A stretch of DNA of 64,000 nt from Kribbella monticola (GCF_003261635.1 NZ_QFXK01000092.1:124001-188000); one strand, 5' to 3'; positions 24,801 through 33,894 are shown, counted from the first letter of the stretch. Notes: generated by a model from the letters alone, not told the origin. Numbers and translations are program-made.

Positions 24801-25982
24801 TCACCTGCCGCCGGCCGGGCCGGCGGCCCGTCGCCCCGAGGCACCCGCGATTCCGGCCGGCGAGAGCTCGGCGCCGTCGTACAGGCGGGACTCGACCTGT
24901 TCGAGGGCGAGCCGGACGGCGCCGAGCGCCACCCCCTCGTCGCCGAAGGTCGAGACCCTGATCTCGGGCGTCCGCAGGCACCAGCGGTCCAGCTCGGCGC
25001 GCAGCGGCTGGAGGACGAGATCCGCCGAGCGGGAGAAGCCACCGCCGATCACGAGCAACTCCGGGTCGAGGGTGAGGATCAGCGCCGAGACGCCGATCGC
25101 GATGTCGCGGGTATAGCGCCGGACCGCGCGGACGGCCGCGCGATCGCCGTCGCGGGCGGCCAGGAAGACGTCCTCGAACTCGTCCTTGTCGCCCGCCCAG
25201 GCGCGCAGCTGGTCGGGCGCCTTGAGCCAGCCGATCGCCGGCAGGGCGCCGATCTCACCCGCTGCGTTGCCGAACCCCCGGTGCAGTTTGCCGTCGATGA
25301 TCAGGCCGGTACCGGTCCGTACGCCGGCCAGCAGGAACACCACGTCCTTGGCGTGCCGGGCGACGCCCCGCCACGATTCGGCCAGCGCGGCCACTTTGCT
25401 GTCGTTCTCCACCCGGGCCGGTGCTCCGACCAGCTTGCGGAGATGGGCGGCCAGATCGACGCCGGTCCACTCGGCCAGCGAATCGGACAGCATCACCTTC
25501 CCCGTTCCGTCGACCAGGCCGGTCGTGGCGACGCCGGTCGACCAGATCTGCCCGGCGGTCACGTCGGCGCCGGTGAGTGCCGCGGCCACGCAGGTGTCCA
25601 GCGCGGCGAGGCGTTCCTTGCGGCCGAGTTGGGGAGTCACCGGCACGCTGGTGGAGTGCTGGACCGCACCGTCGAGATCGGTGACCAGCGCGCGGATCGA
25701 GTGCCCGCCGATGTCGACGCCGAGCACTCGTCCCGCATCGGCGCGGAACCGGTAGCGCCGGGCCGGCCGGCCGACGGTACCGGCGGTCGGCTCGGCCTCG
25801 GCGACCCAGCCGCGCTCGATCAGCTCCCGGGCGACGTCCTCGGTCGACGCCCGGGACAGGCCGGTTCGCTTGGCCAGCTCGGTCAGCGTCAGCGGTTTGT
25901 CGTCACGCAGCGCGCGCAGGACCGCCTGTGCGTTGAGCTGCCGCAGCCTCGACAGGTCGCCGCCGCTCGGCTCCTCGGTCAT
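24801..25982 (-). CDS. ROK family transcriptional regulator
   Basis: The 393-residue protein has an N-terminal winged helix (about 10-70: LNAQAVLRALRDDKPLTLTE, LAKRTGLSRASTEDVARELI) and a ROK sugar-kinase-like domain (about 85-375) with VLGVDIGGHSIRALVTDLDG and GEIGAL. The full ROK zinc motif C-x-C-G-C is absent, as is common in actinobacterial repressors. It sits directly before the ABC operon and divergently to the oxidoreductase, so it is the likely sugar-responsive repressor of both. AAGGGG lies 6 nt before ATG 25980-25982; a longer in-frame start crosses the operator and is unlikely. Confidence 0.9.
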   Translation of the reverse strand: MTEEPSGGDLSRLRQLNAQAVLRALRDDKPLTLTELAKRTGLSRASTEDVARELIERGWVAEAEPTAGTVGRPARRYRFRADAGRVLGVDIGGHSIRALVTDLDGAVQHSTSVPVTPQLGRKERLAALDTCVAAALTGADVTAGQIWSTGVATTGLVDGTGKVMLSDSLAEWTGVDLAAHLRKLVGAPARVENDSKVAALAESWRGVARHAKDVVFLLAGVRTGTGLIIDGKLHRGFGNAAGEIGALPAIGWLKAPDQLRAWAGDKDEFEDVFLAARDGDRAAVRAVRRYTRDIAIGVSALILTLDPELLVIGGGFSRSADLVLQPLRAELDRWCLRTPEIRVSTFGDEGVALGAVRLALEQVESRLYDGAELSPAGIAGASGRRAAGPAGGR

Positions 25983-26023
25983 CGTCCGCCCCTTGAGGTT
26001 CGTCGTCTTTGGTGTCAATAATG

Positions 26024-26040
26024 ATGGACTCCTTAATAAT
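26024..26040. promoter_or_regulatory. Putative ROK operator in ROK/oxidoreductase intergenic region
   Basis: ATGGACTCCTTAATAAT lies between the divergent ROK and Gfo/Idh genes (75 bp apart). It repeats the ATGGACTCC core found before the ABC operon. GGAATCCAT at 26050-26058, at the oxidoreductase start, is an imperfect inverted copy. Confidence 0.6.
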
Positions 26041-26056
26041 TCGGAGAAAGGAATCC

Positions 26057-27292
26057 ATGACAACCGTGACTCTAGCCCTGGTCGGCGGCGGCCTGCGGGG
26101 ACAGCTCTACGCCCGTGGCGCGGTCGGCTCCGGAGCTGCCCGGGTGACCGCGATCGCCGAGCCGGATCCGGGCCGCCGATCGGCACTCGGCACCGAGTTC
26201 GGCGTACCGCCCGAACACCTGTACGCCGACTGGGCCGAGCTCGCGGACGCCGGCCGGCTGGCCGATGCGGCGATCATCGCCACCCAGGACCAGTTGCACC
26301 GCGATCCCGCCGTCCGGCTGGCGGATCTCGGCTATCACCTGCTGCTGGAGAAGCCGATGGCGACGACCGAGGACGATGCCGCCGCGATCGCGAGCGCGGC
26401 CGAACGCAACGGGATCATCCTGGCGGTCTGCCATGTGCTGAGGTACACCCCGTACACGCGGATGGTGAAGGAGTTGCTCGGGTCCGGCCGGATCGGGCGG
26501 CTGGTGAACGTGCAGCACCTGGAGCCGGTCGGCTGGTGGCATCAGGCACATTCGTTCGTCCGTGGGCACTGGCGGCGCGCGGACACCTCGGCGCCGATGC
26601 TGCTCACCAAGGCCTGTCACGACCTCGACTGGCTCGTTCATCTGTTCGGCGCGGCGCCGGCGCGGGTCAGCTCGTTCGGCAGCCTGACCCATTTCCGCGC
26701 CTCCGAGCGACCGGCCGGAGCTGCGGCGCGCTGTGTCGACTGTCCGTTGGAGTCGAGCTGCCCATACTCGGCCAAGCGTCTCTATCTCGGTTGTCTGGCC
26801 GATTCCGATCAGCATTTCTGGCCGCTGGGCGCGGTGACCGATGAGCGCACCGAGGCCGGCGTACTCGAGGCGCTCCGGACCGGGCCGTACGGGAGATGCG
26901 TGTATGCCTGCGACAACGACGTCGTCGATCATCAGGTGGTGAACCTGGAGTTCGCGGACGGTGCCACCTGCTCGTTCACGATGAGCGCGTTCACCCCGAT
27001 GGAGCATCGCCGGACCAGATTGCTCGGTACGCACGGCTTCCTGGACGGCGACGGCAGCACGATCCGGCTGGTCGACTTCCGGACCGGCGAGGAGGAGCTC
27101 CTCGCCGTACCGGAGGCCGACGGTGACGGCCACGGCGGCGGCGACCAGGAACTCACGGCCGCCTTCCTGCGAGCAGTCGAGTCGGGCGATCCGACCCTGC
27201 TACCCACCGACGCTGCCACCAGCCTTGCAACGCACCGAGTCGTCTGGGCCGCCGAAGAGGCCCGGACGACCGGCACTGTCGTTTCGCTTTAA
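26057..27292 (+). CDS. Gfo/Idh/MocA family oxidoreductase
   Basis: The 411-residue protein has an N-terminal Rossmann fold (VTLALVGGGLRGQLYARGAV), the E-K-P motif (LLLEKPMATTEDD) and a C-terminal substrate domain with the family's catalytic KACHDLDWLVHLFG segment. A cysteine cluster (CVDCPLESSCPYSAKR) is typical of one subgroup and may bind a metal. It should oxidise a sugar or cyclitol with NAD(P). It is divergent from the ROK gene and shares the operator core, so it probably handles the imported sugar. GGAG lies 12 nt upstream, a weak site. Confidence 0.9.
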   Translation: MTTVTLALVGGGLRGQLYARGAVGSGAARVTAIAEPDPGRRSALGTEFGVPPEHLYADWAELADAGRLADAAIIATQDQLHRDPAVRLADLGYHLLLEKPMATTEDDAAAIASAAERNGIILAVCHVLRYTPYTRMVKELLGSGRIGRLVNVQHLEPVGWWHQAHSFVRGHWRRADTSAPMLLTKACHDLDWLVHLFGAAPARVSSFGSLTHFRASERPAGAAARCVDCPLESSCPYSAKRLYLGCLADSDQHFWPLGAVTDERTEAGVLEALRTGPYGRCVYACDNDVVDHQVVNLEFADGATCSFTMSAFTPMEHRRTRLLGTHGFLDGDGSTIRLVDFRTGEEELLAVPEADGDGHGGGDQELTAAFLRAVESGDPTLLPTDAATSLATHRVVWAAEEARTTGTVVSL

Positions 27293-28485
27293 CTGCAGAG
27301 CGCGGTGTCGAGGGACTTCGCTACTCGTTTGGCGTCCTCGATCGTGGTGGGCATGGCGGTGACCGCCACGGCTGCCTCGCGGCCGTCGGTGGTGACGGCG
27401 TTGCGGGTCTCGAAGCCGAAGATGTCGCCACCGTGACCCCACGCCGTACCGCCGCAGGAGAGCTTGAGCTGGGCGATGCCCAGGCCGTACCTCGAACCGC
27501 TGACGACGTCGAAGTCCGGTGCGTCCACGGTGGTCAGCATCTCCTTGAGTTGCGCGGGCTTCAGGAGCTTGCCATCGATGAGTGCGGTGAAGAAGCGGTT
27601 CAGGTCGGCGGGTGTGCTGATCATCTGGCCCGCGGACCAGCCGAGGGACGGATCGAGTTCGGTGACGTCGGTTTCCTTGCCGTTCGGCGTGGTCTTGTAG
27701 TAGCCGTGCGGGTGCGGGCCCAGGATGCGCTGGTCACCCAAGGACGGCCAGTAGGTGTCGCGAAGGCCCGCGCGGTTGATCACGCGCCGGGTGATCTCCT
27801 CGCCGATCGGACGGCCGGTGACCTTCTGGGCGATCAGACCGGCCAGGATGTAGTTGGTGTTGCTGTACTCCCAGCTCGTGCCGGGTGGGAAGGAAGCCTT
27901 CCTCCGCAGCGCGACGTCGACTATCTCGCGCGGTTCCCAGTAGGTGTGCTGCAGCGGCAGGAAGTCGACCAGGATGTCGTCGTAGTCCGGGATGCCGCTG
28001 GTGTGCTGCAGCAACTGCCGGACGGTGATGTGACGGCCGTCGATGCCGTCTCCCCGGACCATGCCCGGAAGGTACTTCTCGATCGGGGTGTCGAGGCCGA
28101 TCTTTCCTTCGCCGACCAGCTGCAAGATGACGGTCGAGGTGAAGGGCTTGGTGTTGCTGCCGATCCGGACGCGGCTGCCGGGCGCGATCCGCGCACCCGT
28201 CGTACGGTCTGCAACGCCTGCCGTGTAGGTGCGGACGTGGCCGGATCGATCCCGGACGGTGGCGATGGCGCCGGGGAAACTGTTGCCCTGGACAAGCTTG
28301 TTCAGATTGTCCTGGACGGCGTTGTGCGGTCGGCTGGTCGCGGCTTCGGCCGCCGGCGCAGCTGAGGTGAGGGTTGCTGCGCCGGCGAGACCGGTGAGCG
28401 ACGCGACAGCGGTGACCGCCACCGCGAACCGCCTGCCGGACAAGCCGATGCGGTGCTTGAGATCTGGGCGGGAGGGCTCAGTCAT
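27289..28485 (-). CDS. Secreted serine hydrolase, beta-lactamase class C/DD-peptidase family
   Basis: This 398-residue protein has a signal sequence after an Arg-rich N-terminus (about 18-48) and penicillin-binding motifs: Ser110-x-x-Lys113 (S-N-T-K), Tyr207-Ser-Asn209 and H-G-G (WGHGGDIFGF). This fits the beta-lactamase/D-alanyl-D-alanine carboxypeptidase-like esterase family; R61-type DD-carboxypeptidase activity is a reasonable guess. AAGGAG is 5 nt before the ATG. Its stop overlaps the oxidoreductase stop convergently. Confidence 0.88.
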   Translation of the reverse strand: MTEPSRPDLKHRIGLSGRRFAVAVTAVASLTGLAGAATLTSAAPAAEAATSRPHNAVQDNLNKLVQGNSFPGAIATVRDRSGHVRTYTAGVADRTTGARIAPGSRVRIGSNTKPFTSTVILQLVGEGKIGLDTPIEKYLPGMVRGDGIDGRHITVRQLLQHTSGIPDYDDILVDFLPLQHTYWEPREIVDVALRRKASFPPGTSWEYSNTNYILAGLIAQKVTGRPIGEEITRRVINRAGLRDTYWPSLGDQRILGPHPHGYYKTTPNGKETDVTELDPSLGWSAGQMISTPADLNRFFTALIDGKLLKPAQLKEMLTTVDAPDFDVVSGSRYGLGIAQLKLSCGGTAWGHGGDIFGFETRNAVTTDGREAAVAVTAMPTTIEDAKRVAKSLDTALCS

Positions 28486-28626
28486 GACTGCTCCTTGAGG
28501 GACGTTGTGGTTGGTCCCAACGCTAGGAACGCAGCGGCCGCCGAACCATCCAGCTGCCGGGCGGATCGGAGTACAGCAGGCTCTACCTTTGCCGTGCCGG
28601 ATCGGGGGCTTGTACTGTGAGTCGCC

Positions 28627-29055
28627 GTGACCGAACTGCGCGATTCGCGACCGGCGCCACGCGTTCCTGCGTGGCTTGCTCTCCTCGTCCTCGTCGCGGC
28701 CTTGGTGGCTGCGGCAACGCTCGACGGGGGCGCGGCGTCGACTGCTGCGGCCGTGGTCGCCGTGGTAGCGGGCTGGCTGGCTGTCGCCGGAATGGCACGA
28801 CGCTGGACGATCGGCCCCTGGGGCGCACTCGCGGGAGGCTCGGCAGTAGCCGGGATCTTGTTGGTGCGCGATCCCGGCTACCGGCTCCCCGGCGTATTGC
28901 TGCTCGTCGTCGGGCTCGTCGGTCTTCCCATCCTGCTCGCGATCGCCCGGGTCAAGCGGTACGCCGACCGGATCCCCGAGCCCGGCCGGAGCACCGACAG
29001 TTCGGACCTGCTCGGCGGCGGTAACGTCGAACCGGGCACGGGTCCCTTCGACTGA
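28627..29055 (+). CDS. Small membrane protein of unknown function
   Basis: The 142-residue protein has four predicted membrane segments (roughly 16-33, 38-55, 64-80 and 88-106) and a hydrophilic Pro/Gly/Asp-rich tail (RIPEPGRSTDSSDLLGGGNV). The start is GTG 28627; no strong ribosome-binding site is seen. I recognise no family. It ends 3 bp from the convergent GH31 stop. Confidence 0.55.
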   Translation: MTELRDSRPAPRVPAWLALLVLVAALVAAATLDGGAASTAAAVVAVVAGWLAVAGMARRWTIGPWGALAGGSAVAGILLVRDPGYRLPGVLLLVVGLVGLPILLAIARVKRYADRIPEPGRSTDSSDLLGGGNVEPGTGPFD

Positions 29056-29058
29056 GTC

Positions 29059-32000
29059 TCAGAACGAGATCCGGCGGGTGGAGCTGACCTTCACGGTGAG
29101 GCTCTGGGTGGTCGCGTCCCAGGACCAGTCGCCGCTGCCGCTGACTGTGGCAGGTGCCGTCGGTACGCCGAGGAACTTGACCGTCCACTCCCGTGCGCTC
29201 ACCTGACCTGGGAATCGGCCTTGTGCGGGACCGAGGGTCAGAGTGTGCTTGCCGTGATTCTCGGTGTAGGTGAGCTTCGTCTTCGCGCTCTGCGCCTTGT
29301 TCGTCGTCGAGCCGTTGTCCTCGTAGAGCGTGAACGTTCCGCTGGCGCCGGTCGCGACGGTTACCGTTGCCTTGGTCAACGGGTTCTGTACGTCGTTCGC
29401 CACGTTCGCAGTGCGTGTCGTCATGATGCCGCCGGCCCGGAGGAACACCGGCATGGTGTCGAGGCCTGTCGTGATTTGCTGGGTCGTTCCACCGGCGTAC
29501 GTCTTGCCGGTGAAGTAGTCCGTCCACTGGCCGGGCGGAAACCAGACGGTGGTGGTCGCCGTAGTCCCCGGCGTCGTCACCGGAGCGACCAGGAGATCCG
29601 GCCCGTAGAAGTACTCGCTCCCGGCGGCCGTGTATGCCGTCGGCTCCTCCGGATATTCCAGGTACGTCGGTCGGACCACCGGTACGCCGGTCGTCGCCGC
29701 CTGCTGGGCGAGCGTGTAGGTGTAGGGCACCAGATTCTCGCGCAGGTTGAGGAATCGGGTCGCCGAAGCTGCCGCCGCGGGCCCGTACTGCCAGGGCAGC
29801 CGGTCGCTGTGATTGCTGTGCAGCCGGTCGATCGGCTGGAACGTCCCGAGCTGGACCCAGCGCGCATACATGTCGTCGGGCAGCTTGGCCGTACGACGCT
29901 GTTGCCCGCCGGACGTGTAGATCTCACTGCCGGGCAGGCCGGTGGTGTCGTTGTGGCCGCCGATGTCGTGGCTGATCGCGGACATGCCGGTCGCCGCCGA
30001 TTCGGCCGGAGTCACGCCGACCTCCATCGCCAGCGTGCCCCATGTCGACGAGGTGTCACCGGTGAAGTGCAAGGTACTGCGCTTGTCCGCCCACGGACCG
30101 GTCGCCAGACCGATCGGGCCACCGTAGCCACCGGCCTGCAAGGACCCGTAGGCGCGTGAGATGACGAACCCGCGGCCGATCGCGGGCGCGGCGAGATCGG
30201 CGTACTGCTGGTTGATCCACGCATCCGGGGTGACGCCGGCCAGGCTGGAACGAGAGCTGTCGCAACACCAGTCGAGCCACCAGAAGTCGTTGCCCTGTCG
30301 CATCATCTCGCCGTGCAGGTCGAGGTAGGCCTTGAGCTGGTCCGGATCGCCCCAGTCGAAGACGTAGCAGTCGGTGCCGCAGCCGGACTTGGTCAGCTTC
30401 CCCTTCGCGGTGGCCTGTGCCTGGGCGAACTGTGGGTCGGAGCCCATGATGCTCGGATGAATGTTGAGGTTGTTGTGCAGGCCCTGTGACTTCGACCAGG
30501 CGAAGAAGCCGGCCGGGTCGGGGAACTTCGTCCGGTCGAACTCCCAGCCGTTCCAGGTGTCCGGCGCCTTGAAGTCGGTGTCGGTGACGAGCACGTCCAG
30601 CGGTACGCCGTTCGAGCGGAACTTCGGCAGGATGGTGTCGCGGTAGTCGGCGGCGGTGCGATCGAAGTACTCGGAGTACCAGACGCCGTACGCCCAGCGG
30701 GGGAGCAGTTGCGGCGGTCCGGTCAGCGTCGCCAGGTCGCCGAGGCCCGTCTTGTAGTCATGGCCGAATGCGAAGAGGTAGCCGTCCTGGTACGGGTTCG
30801 CGCCGTGCGCCGGTCGCTGCGTTGTCCTGCGGCTCCCGGTGTCGTAGAGCGCCGAGGTCGTGTCGTCGAGGAGGTACCAGCCGTCTCGATGCAGAAGTCC
30901 CTCGGTGGTGGACGGCGTGCCGTTGTCGCCGTTCACACCGTCCAGCCCGCGACGGTACCCGCCGAGGGCGAGGTGCGGTCGCGGAGCCGGTACGCCGGTC
31001 GCGGTGACCGCGAGCGAGTCGAGGTTCACGTGGCAACTCGACGTACCGGGGCAGGCGAGGACGATCTCGTTCGTGCCCACACTGAGATCGACGGGGACCG
31101 AGGTTGTGCTCCAGGTGTCCCAGTCGGTGGTCGCGGGGAAGGACGCCGTACGGGTCACGCCGGCTGCCGTGACGGTGGCGGTCCGGGTCTCGTGCTTGCC
31201 GTCGCCCCCGGTGCCGTTGGCGTAGCGGAAGGAGAGTTGATAGGTGCCGTCCGCGGGAACGCCGACGACGCGCTGGGTGAGGCTCGACCCGTCGTTGAGC
31301 TCGGCGATGAAGCCGCGTCCGGCGTACGCCGGGTGGTCGCTCGCCAACCTGGCCGAGCCACCGGGGAGACCTGCCTCGGCCTCGCAGCTGACGCCGAACG
31401 CGCAGTCGCCGTACGCGCGGGCGCTCGCAGGCGGATAGCCGGAGCCGGGCTCGAGTACCGCGAAGCTGTCGACGTTGACGTTCCCGGAGTCGGCGGCGGA
31501 TCGGCTGAGCCGTACGACGTGATGCCCGGCGCCGAGCGTGATCGGAGCCGACGCGAGCGCCCACGAATCCCAGCCGTCGGTCGGGGCGAAGGTCAGCGTG
31601 GTCGGTGGGCCGCCGTCGACGGACAGACTGAGCGTCCGTACTTCGTGTTTGCCGTCGCCGCCGGTGCCATTGGCATACCGGGCGGTGAGTGTGTAGGTGC
31701 CTGCTTCTGCGGCGCTTATATCTGCAGAGACTTGGGCGCCGGTGGTTTCGAACCCGGCGAGGAAGCCGCCGCCGGTGTAGCCGTTGTGGTCGGTCGCGGT
31801 ACCGAGGCCGTCGGCGGTGAGGTCCTCGGCTTCGCAGAGCGCGCCGACCGGGCAGGTCAGGCGATGCCAGGGCGAGGCGGCGACTACGGCGTTCCCGGCG
31901 TTGAGGTGGAGACCGAGGTTGCCGGCGTCGAACGGACCTGAGCCGAGCCGGTACGTCAGGGTTGTCGCGCTGGTCCGGATGGTCAGCACGCCGCCGGAGG

Positions 32001-32301
32001 TCGTCGAGGTGAAAGGCGTTGCAGGGAAGGCGTTGCGGCCGACGGCGTTGAACGTCGGCGCATCTTGGAACCGGCCGTCACCGGCGTACTCCGTCCGGAT
32101 CAGCGTCGGGGAAAGCACCTGGAACCGGGCGTTGCCGGCGACGATCGTTCGGCTTGCCGCCGTGACGGTGGCCGTGGGGGTGTCGGTGGCGGCCGCGGTG
32201 GTGGATGCGGCGGGTAGGGCGACTGTGCTCGCGGCGATCGCGCAGGCGGCGAGGGCGAGGGGGCAGAGGCGGCGGAAGGTGGTCGCTGTTCTCGTCCGCA
32301 C
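29059..32301 (-). CDS. Secreted GH31 glycosidase with two inserted CBM35-like modules
   Basis: The 1080-residue protein has a signal peptide (to about 38), the start of the GH31 N-terminal beta domain (about 50-150), two CBM35/6-like modules (about 156-283 and 306-434), the rest of the N-domain with LDGVNGDNGTPSTTEGLL, and the catalytic barrel. Nucleophile Asp677 is in W-W-L-D-W-C-C-D, with DVLVTDTDFKAPDTWNGWEF before it. The modules share RYANGTGGDGKHE. GH31 acts on alpha-glucosides, alpha-xylosides or related glycans; which here is open. The GTG at 32299-32301 has CGGAG 7 nt upstream; a longer frame runs back into unrelated sequence. Confidence 0.88.
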   Translation of the reverse strand: MRTRTATTFRRLCPLALAACAIAASTVALPAASTTAAATDTPTATVTAASRTIVAGNARFQVLSPTLIRTEYAGDGRFQDAPTFNAVGRNAFPATPFTSTTSGGVLTIRTSATTLTYRLGSGPFDAGNLGLHLNAGNAVVAASPWHRLTCPVGALCEAEDLTADGLGTATDHNGYTGGGFLAGFETTGAQVSADISAAEAGTYTLTARYANGTGGDGKHEVRTLSLSVDGGPPTTLTFAPTDGWDSWALASAPITLGAGHHVVRLSRSAADSGNVNVDSFAVLEPGSGYPPASARAYGDCAFGVSCEAEAGLPGGSARLASDHPAYAGRGFIAELNDGSSLTQRVVGVPADGTYQLSFRYANGTGGDGKHETRTATVTAAGVTRTASFPATTDWDTWSTTSVPVDLSVGTNEIVLACPGTSSCHVNLDSLAVTATGVPAPRPHLALGGYRRGLDGVNGDNGTPSTTEGLLHRDGWYLLDDTTSALYDTGSRRTTQRPAHGANPYQDGYLFAFGHDYKTGLGDLATLTGPPQLLPRWAYGVWYSEYFDRTAADYRDTILPKFRSNGVPLDVLVTDTDFKAPDTWNGWEFDRTKFPDPAGFFAWSKSQGLHNNLNIHPSIMGSDPQFAQAQATAKGKLTKSGCGTDCYVFDWGDPDQLKAYLDLHGEMMRQGNDFWWLDWCCDSSRSSLAGVTPDAWINQQYADLAAPAIGRGFVISRAYGSLQAGGYGGPIGLATGPWADKRSTLHFTGDTSSTWGTLAMEVGVTPAESAATGMSAISHDIGGHNDTTGLPGSEIYTSGGQQRRTAKLPDDMYARWVQLGTFQPIDRLHSNHSDRLPWQYGPAAAASATRFLNLRENLVPYTYTLAQQAATTGVPVVRPTYLEYPEEPTAYTAAGSEYFYGPDLLVAPVTTPGTTATTTVWFPPGQWTDYFTGKTYAGGTTQQITTGLDTMPVFLRAGGIMTTRTANVANDVQNPLTKATVTVATGASGTFTLYEDNGSTTNKAQSAKTKLTYTENHGKHTLTLGPAQGRFPGQVSAREWTVKFLGVPTAPATVSGSGDWSWDATTQSLTVKVSSTRRISF

Positions 32302-32331
32302 GATGGAACTCCGTTCCTGGAGGAGGAAATC

Positions 32332-32343
32332 TACAGCGTTGTA
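32332..32343. promoter_or_regulatory. LacI-type operator candidate before GH31
   Basis: TACAGCGTTGTA (reverse complement TACAACGCTGTA) is a near-perfect palindrome with a central CG, the shape of LacI/GalR-family operators. It is 30 bp upstream of the GH31 start. No LacI gene is in the window, so the regulator would act in trans. Confidence 0.5.
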
Positions 32344-32539
32344 AATCTGATGCAGCGGAATGTGACCACACTGGAGCAGAGCGTGTCCAGAGGTCGTCGC
32401 GCTGTTTGCCGACCGGTGGCTCGGATGTGTCACCTGAGCCGCCCGGTGCGGGTTGCCGGGCCGGGCGCGGAGTTGTTCGGTATCGCGTGGAGTGCTCGGT
32501 ATCGTTGGTGGTCCGGTGCCGCGGCGACGAGAGGCGTGA

Positions 32540-33292
32540 GTGAGTAAGGGCTGGTGGTGGGTCGCGATCGGGGCCGTTGTGGTCGCGGCGTGGGCTGCCC
32601 GCGGGGACGACTCACCGAAGACGCCGACCACTCCCACGGCTGCCGGTACGCCGACTGCCGCGAACCCGAGTGCCACACCGACGCCTGGTGCCACGGTGAA
32701 GCCTGGTGACACGGTGAAGCCGAGTGGCACACCGAAGCCGGGTGGTCCGTCCGAGTCGACGGTTACGCCGGAGCCGAGTGGTGAGGCTTCCGGGGACTGG
32801 TTCGTGAACTACGATCCGGCGCATTTCGCCGTCCAGGTTCGCGGGTCGGCGGCTCGGGCCGGAGTGAGCGCTCAGTTGCTGATGGCGATCCTCTACAACG
32901 AGGACTACAAGCCGCACAACCCGGAGCTCGAACGCTCCTGGCAACACTTCAAACCCGATGCGGCGTTCGGGATCGCCAACATGCACCGGGCCGCCTTCGA
33001 GGAGGTCAGGCGCGGCCGTTCCTTCGCCGGCCGGCGTTGGGACGAGTTGCCCGATCATCCGGAGCTGGCGATCGAGGCGGCTGCCTGGCATCTGCACGAC
33101 CTGGCTGCCCGGTTGCCGCGCCGTACGGGCGGGAAGTTCGGCCGGGACGAATTGCTTGCCCTCGGCTACAACACGGGCGCGCGGAACATGCACGCCTTCG
33201 CGGCGGGCGCCAAGCCGGGCGCTCAGGCCCAGTCCTACCTCGACAAACTGCACGAGAACTGGACGAAGGCCGGGAACGCCGTCAGGAGTTGA
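32540..33292 (+). CDS. Membrane-anchored lysozyme-like (transglycosylase) protein
   Basis: The 250-residue protein has a short N-terminal membrane segment (about 4-20), a Thr/Pro-rich linker (about 25-80, repeats such as PGATVKPGDTVKPSGTPKPG) and a helical lysozyme-like domain (about 90-245). The domain has LLMAILYNEDYKPHNPELER, where Glu in Y-N-E-D is the likely catalytic residue, and a C-terminal LLALGYNTGARN. This resembles soluble-lytic-transglycosylase folds. The start is GTG 32540. The operator for the GH31 gene lies in the divergent promoter. Exact substrate (peptidoglycan) is inferred. Confidence 0.7.
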   Translation: MSKGWWWVAIGAVVVAAWAARGDDSPKTPTTPTAAGTPTAANPSATPTPGATVKPGDTVKPSGTPKPGGPSESTVTPEPSGEASGDWFVNYDPAHFAVQVRGSAARAGVSAQLLMAILYNEDYKPHNPELERSWQHFKPDAAFGIANMHRAAFEEVRRGRSFAGRRWDELPDHPELAIEAAAWHLHDLAARLPRRTGGKFGRDELLALGYNTGARNMHAFAAGAKPGAQAQSYLDKLHENWTKAGNAVRS

Positions 33293-33295
33293 CCT

Positions 33296-33868
33296 TCACC
33301 GGCGTGGGGCGAGATGGGCGCGTTCTCCTTGCGCGCCGAACAAGGTGAGCAACTCGGCCGGCTGGTTACCCGCGCTGCTGATCGCGTGCGGCAATCGGGT
33401 GTCGAACTCGGCCGCTTCACCGGCCTCGAGGAGCAGGTCCTGGTCGCCGAGGATGAGGCGAACCTGCCCGTTGAGGACGTAGAACCACTCGTACCCGTCG
33501 TGGGTCTGGAGCTTGATCGAGCGTTCGCGGTTCGCGGGCGGGTAGATCACCTTGTAGGCCTGGATCCCGCCGGGCCGCCTGGTCAGCGGTATCACGGTCA
33601 GCCCGAATCGCCGGACGGGCCGCAGGTGGATGCGGGGATCCCCGGTCAGGGGGGCTTGAACGAGGTCGTCCAGCGGTACCGCGTGCGCGCGGGCGAGCGG
33701 GAGCAGTTGTTCCAGCGTGGGACGGAGTTTCCCGGTTTCGAGCCGGGACAAGGTACTCGCCGTCAGGCCTGTTTCGGCGGCAAGGCCGGCAAGCGTCACC
33801 CCTCGGCTCCGGCGAAGGGCCCGCAGCCGTGGTCCCACGCCGGCGAGAACGTCTTCTTGAGTTGCCAT
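33296..33868 (-). CDS. XRE-cupin transcriptional regulator
   Basis: This 190-residue protein has an N-terminal HTH_3 domain (about 8-70: RLRALRRSRGVTLAGLAAET, GLTASTLSRLETGKLRPTLE) and a C-terminal cupin (about 110-185: HDGYEWFYVLNGQVRLILGD, EFDTRLPHAISSAG). The cupin His residues may hold a metal or small ligand. Start MATQEDVLAG at 33866-33868 or ATG 33875-33877; neither has a Shine-Dalgarno sequence. A 16-bp perfect palindrome directly upstream implies autorepression. Target beyond itself may be the divergent DinB gene at 33950. Confidence 0.85.
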   Translation of the reverse strand: MATQEDVLAGVGPRLRALRRSRGVTLAGLAAETGLTASTLSRLETGKLRPTLEQLLPLARAHAVPLDDLVQAPLTGDPRIHLRPVRRFGLTVIPLTRRPGGIQAYKVIYPPANRERSIKLQTHDGYEWFYVLNGQVRLILGDQDLLLEAGEAAEFDTRLPHAISSAGNQPAELLTLFGAQGERAHLAPRR

Positions 33869-33878
33869 GGTGCCCATG

Positions 33879-33894
33879 ATTGCGGATCCGCAAT
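33879..33894. promoter_or_regulatory. Perfect 16-bp palindrome, putative XRE-cupin operator
   Basis: ATTGCGGATCCGCAAT is a perfect inverted repeat ending 1-10 bp before the possible start codons of the XRE-cupin gene. It lies in the intergenic region shared with the plus-strand DinB gene. Confidence 0.65.

Noticed and set aside
32302..32730. N-terminal extension of the GH31 frame
   Set aside because: No signal peptide or homology; the GTG at 32299-32301 has a ribosome-binding site followed by a normal signal peptide, and the LacI-like operator lies in the extension.
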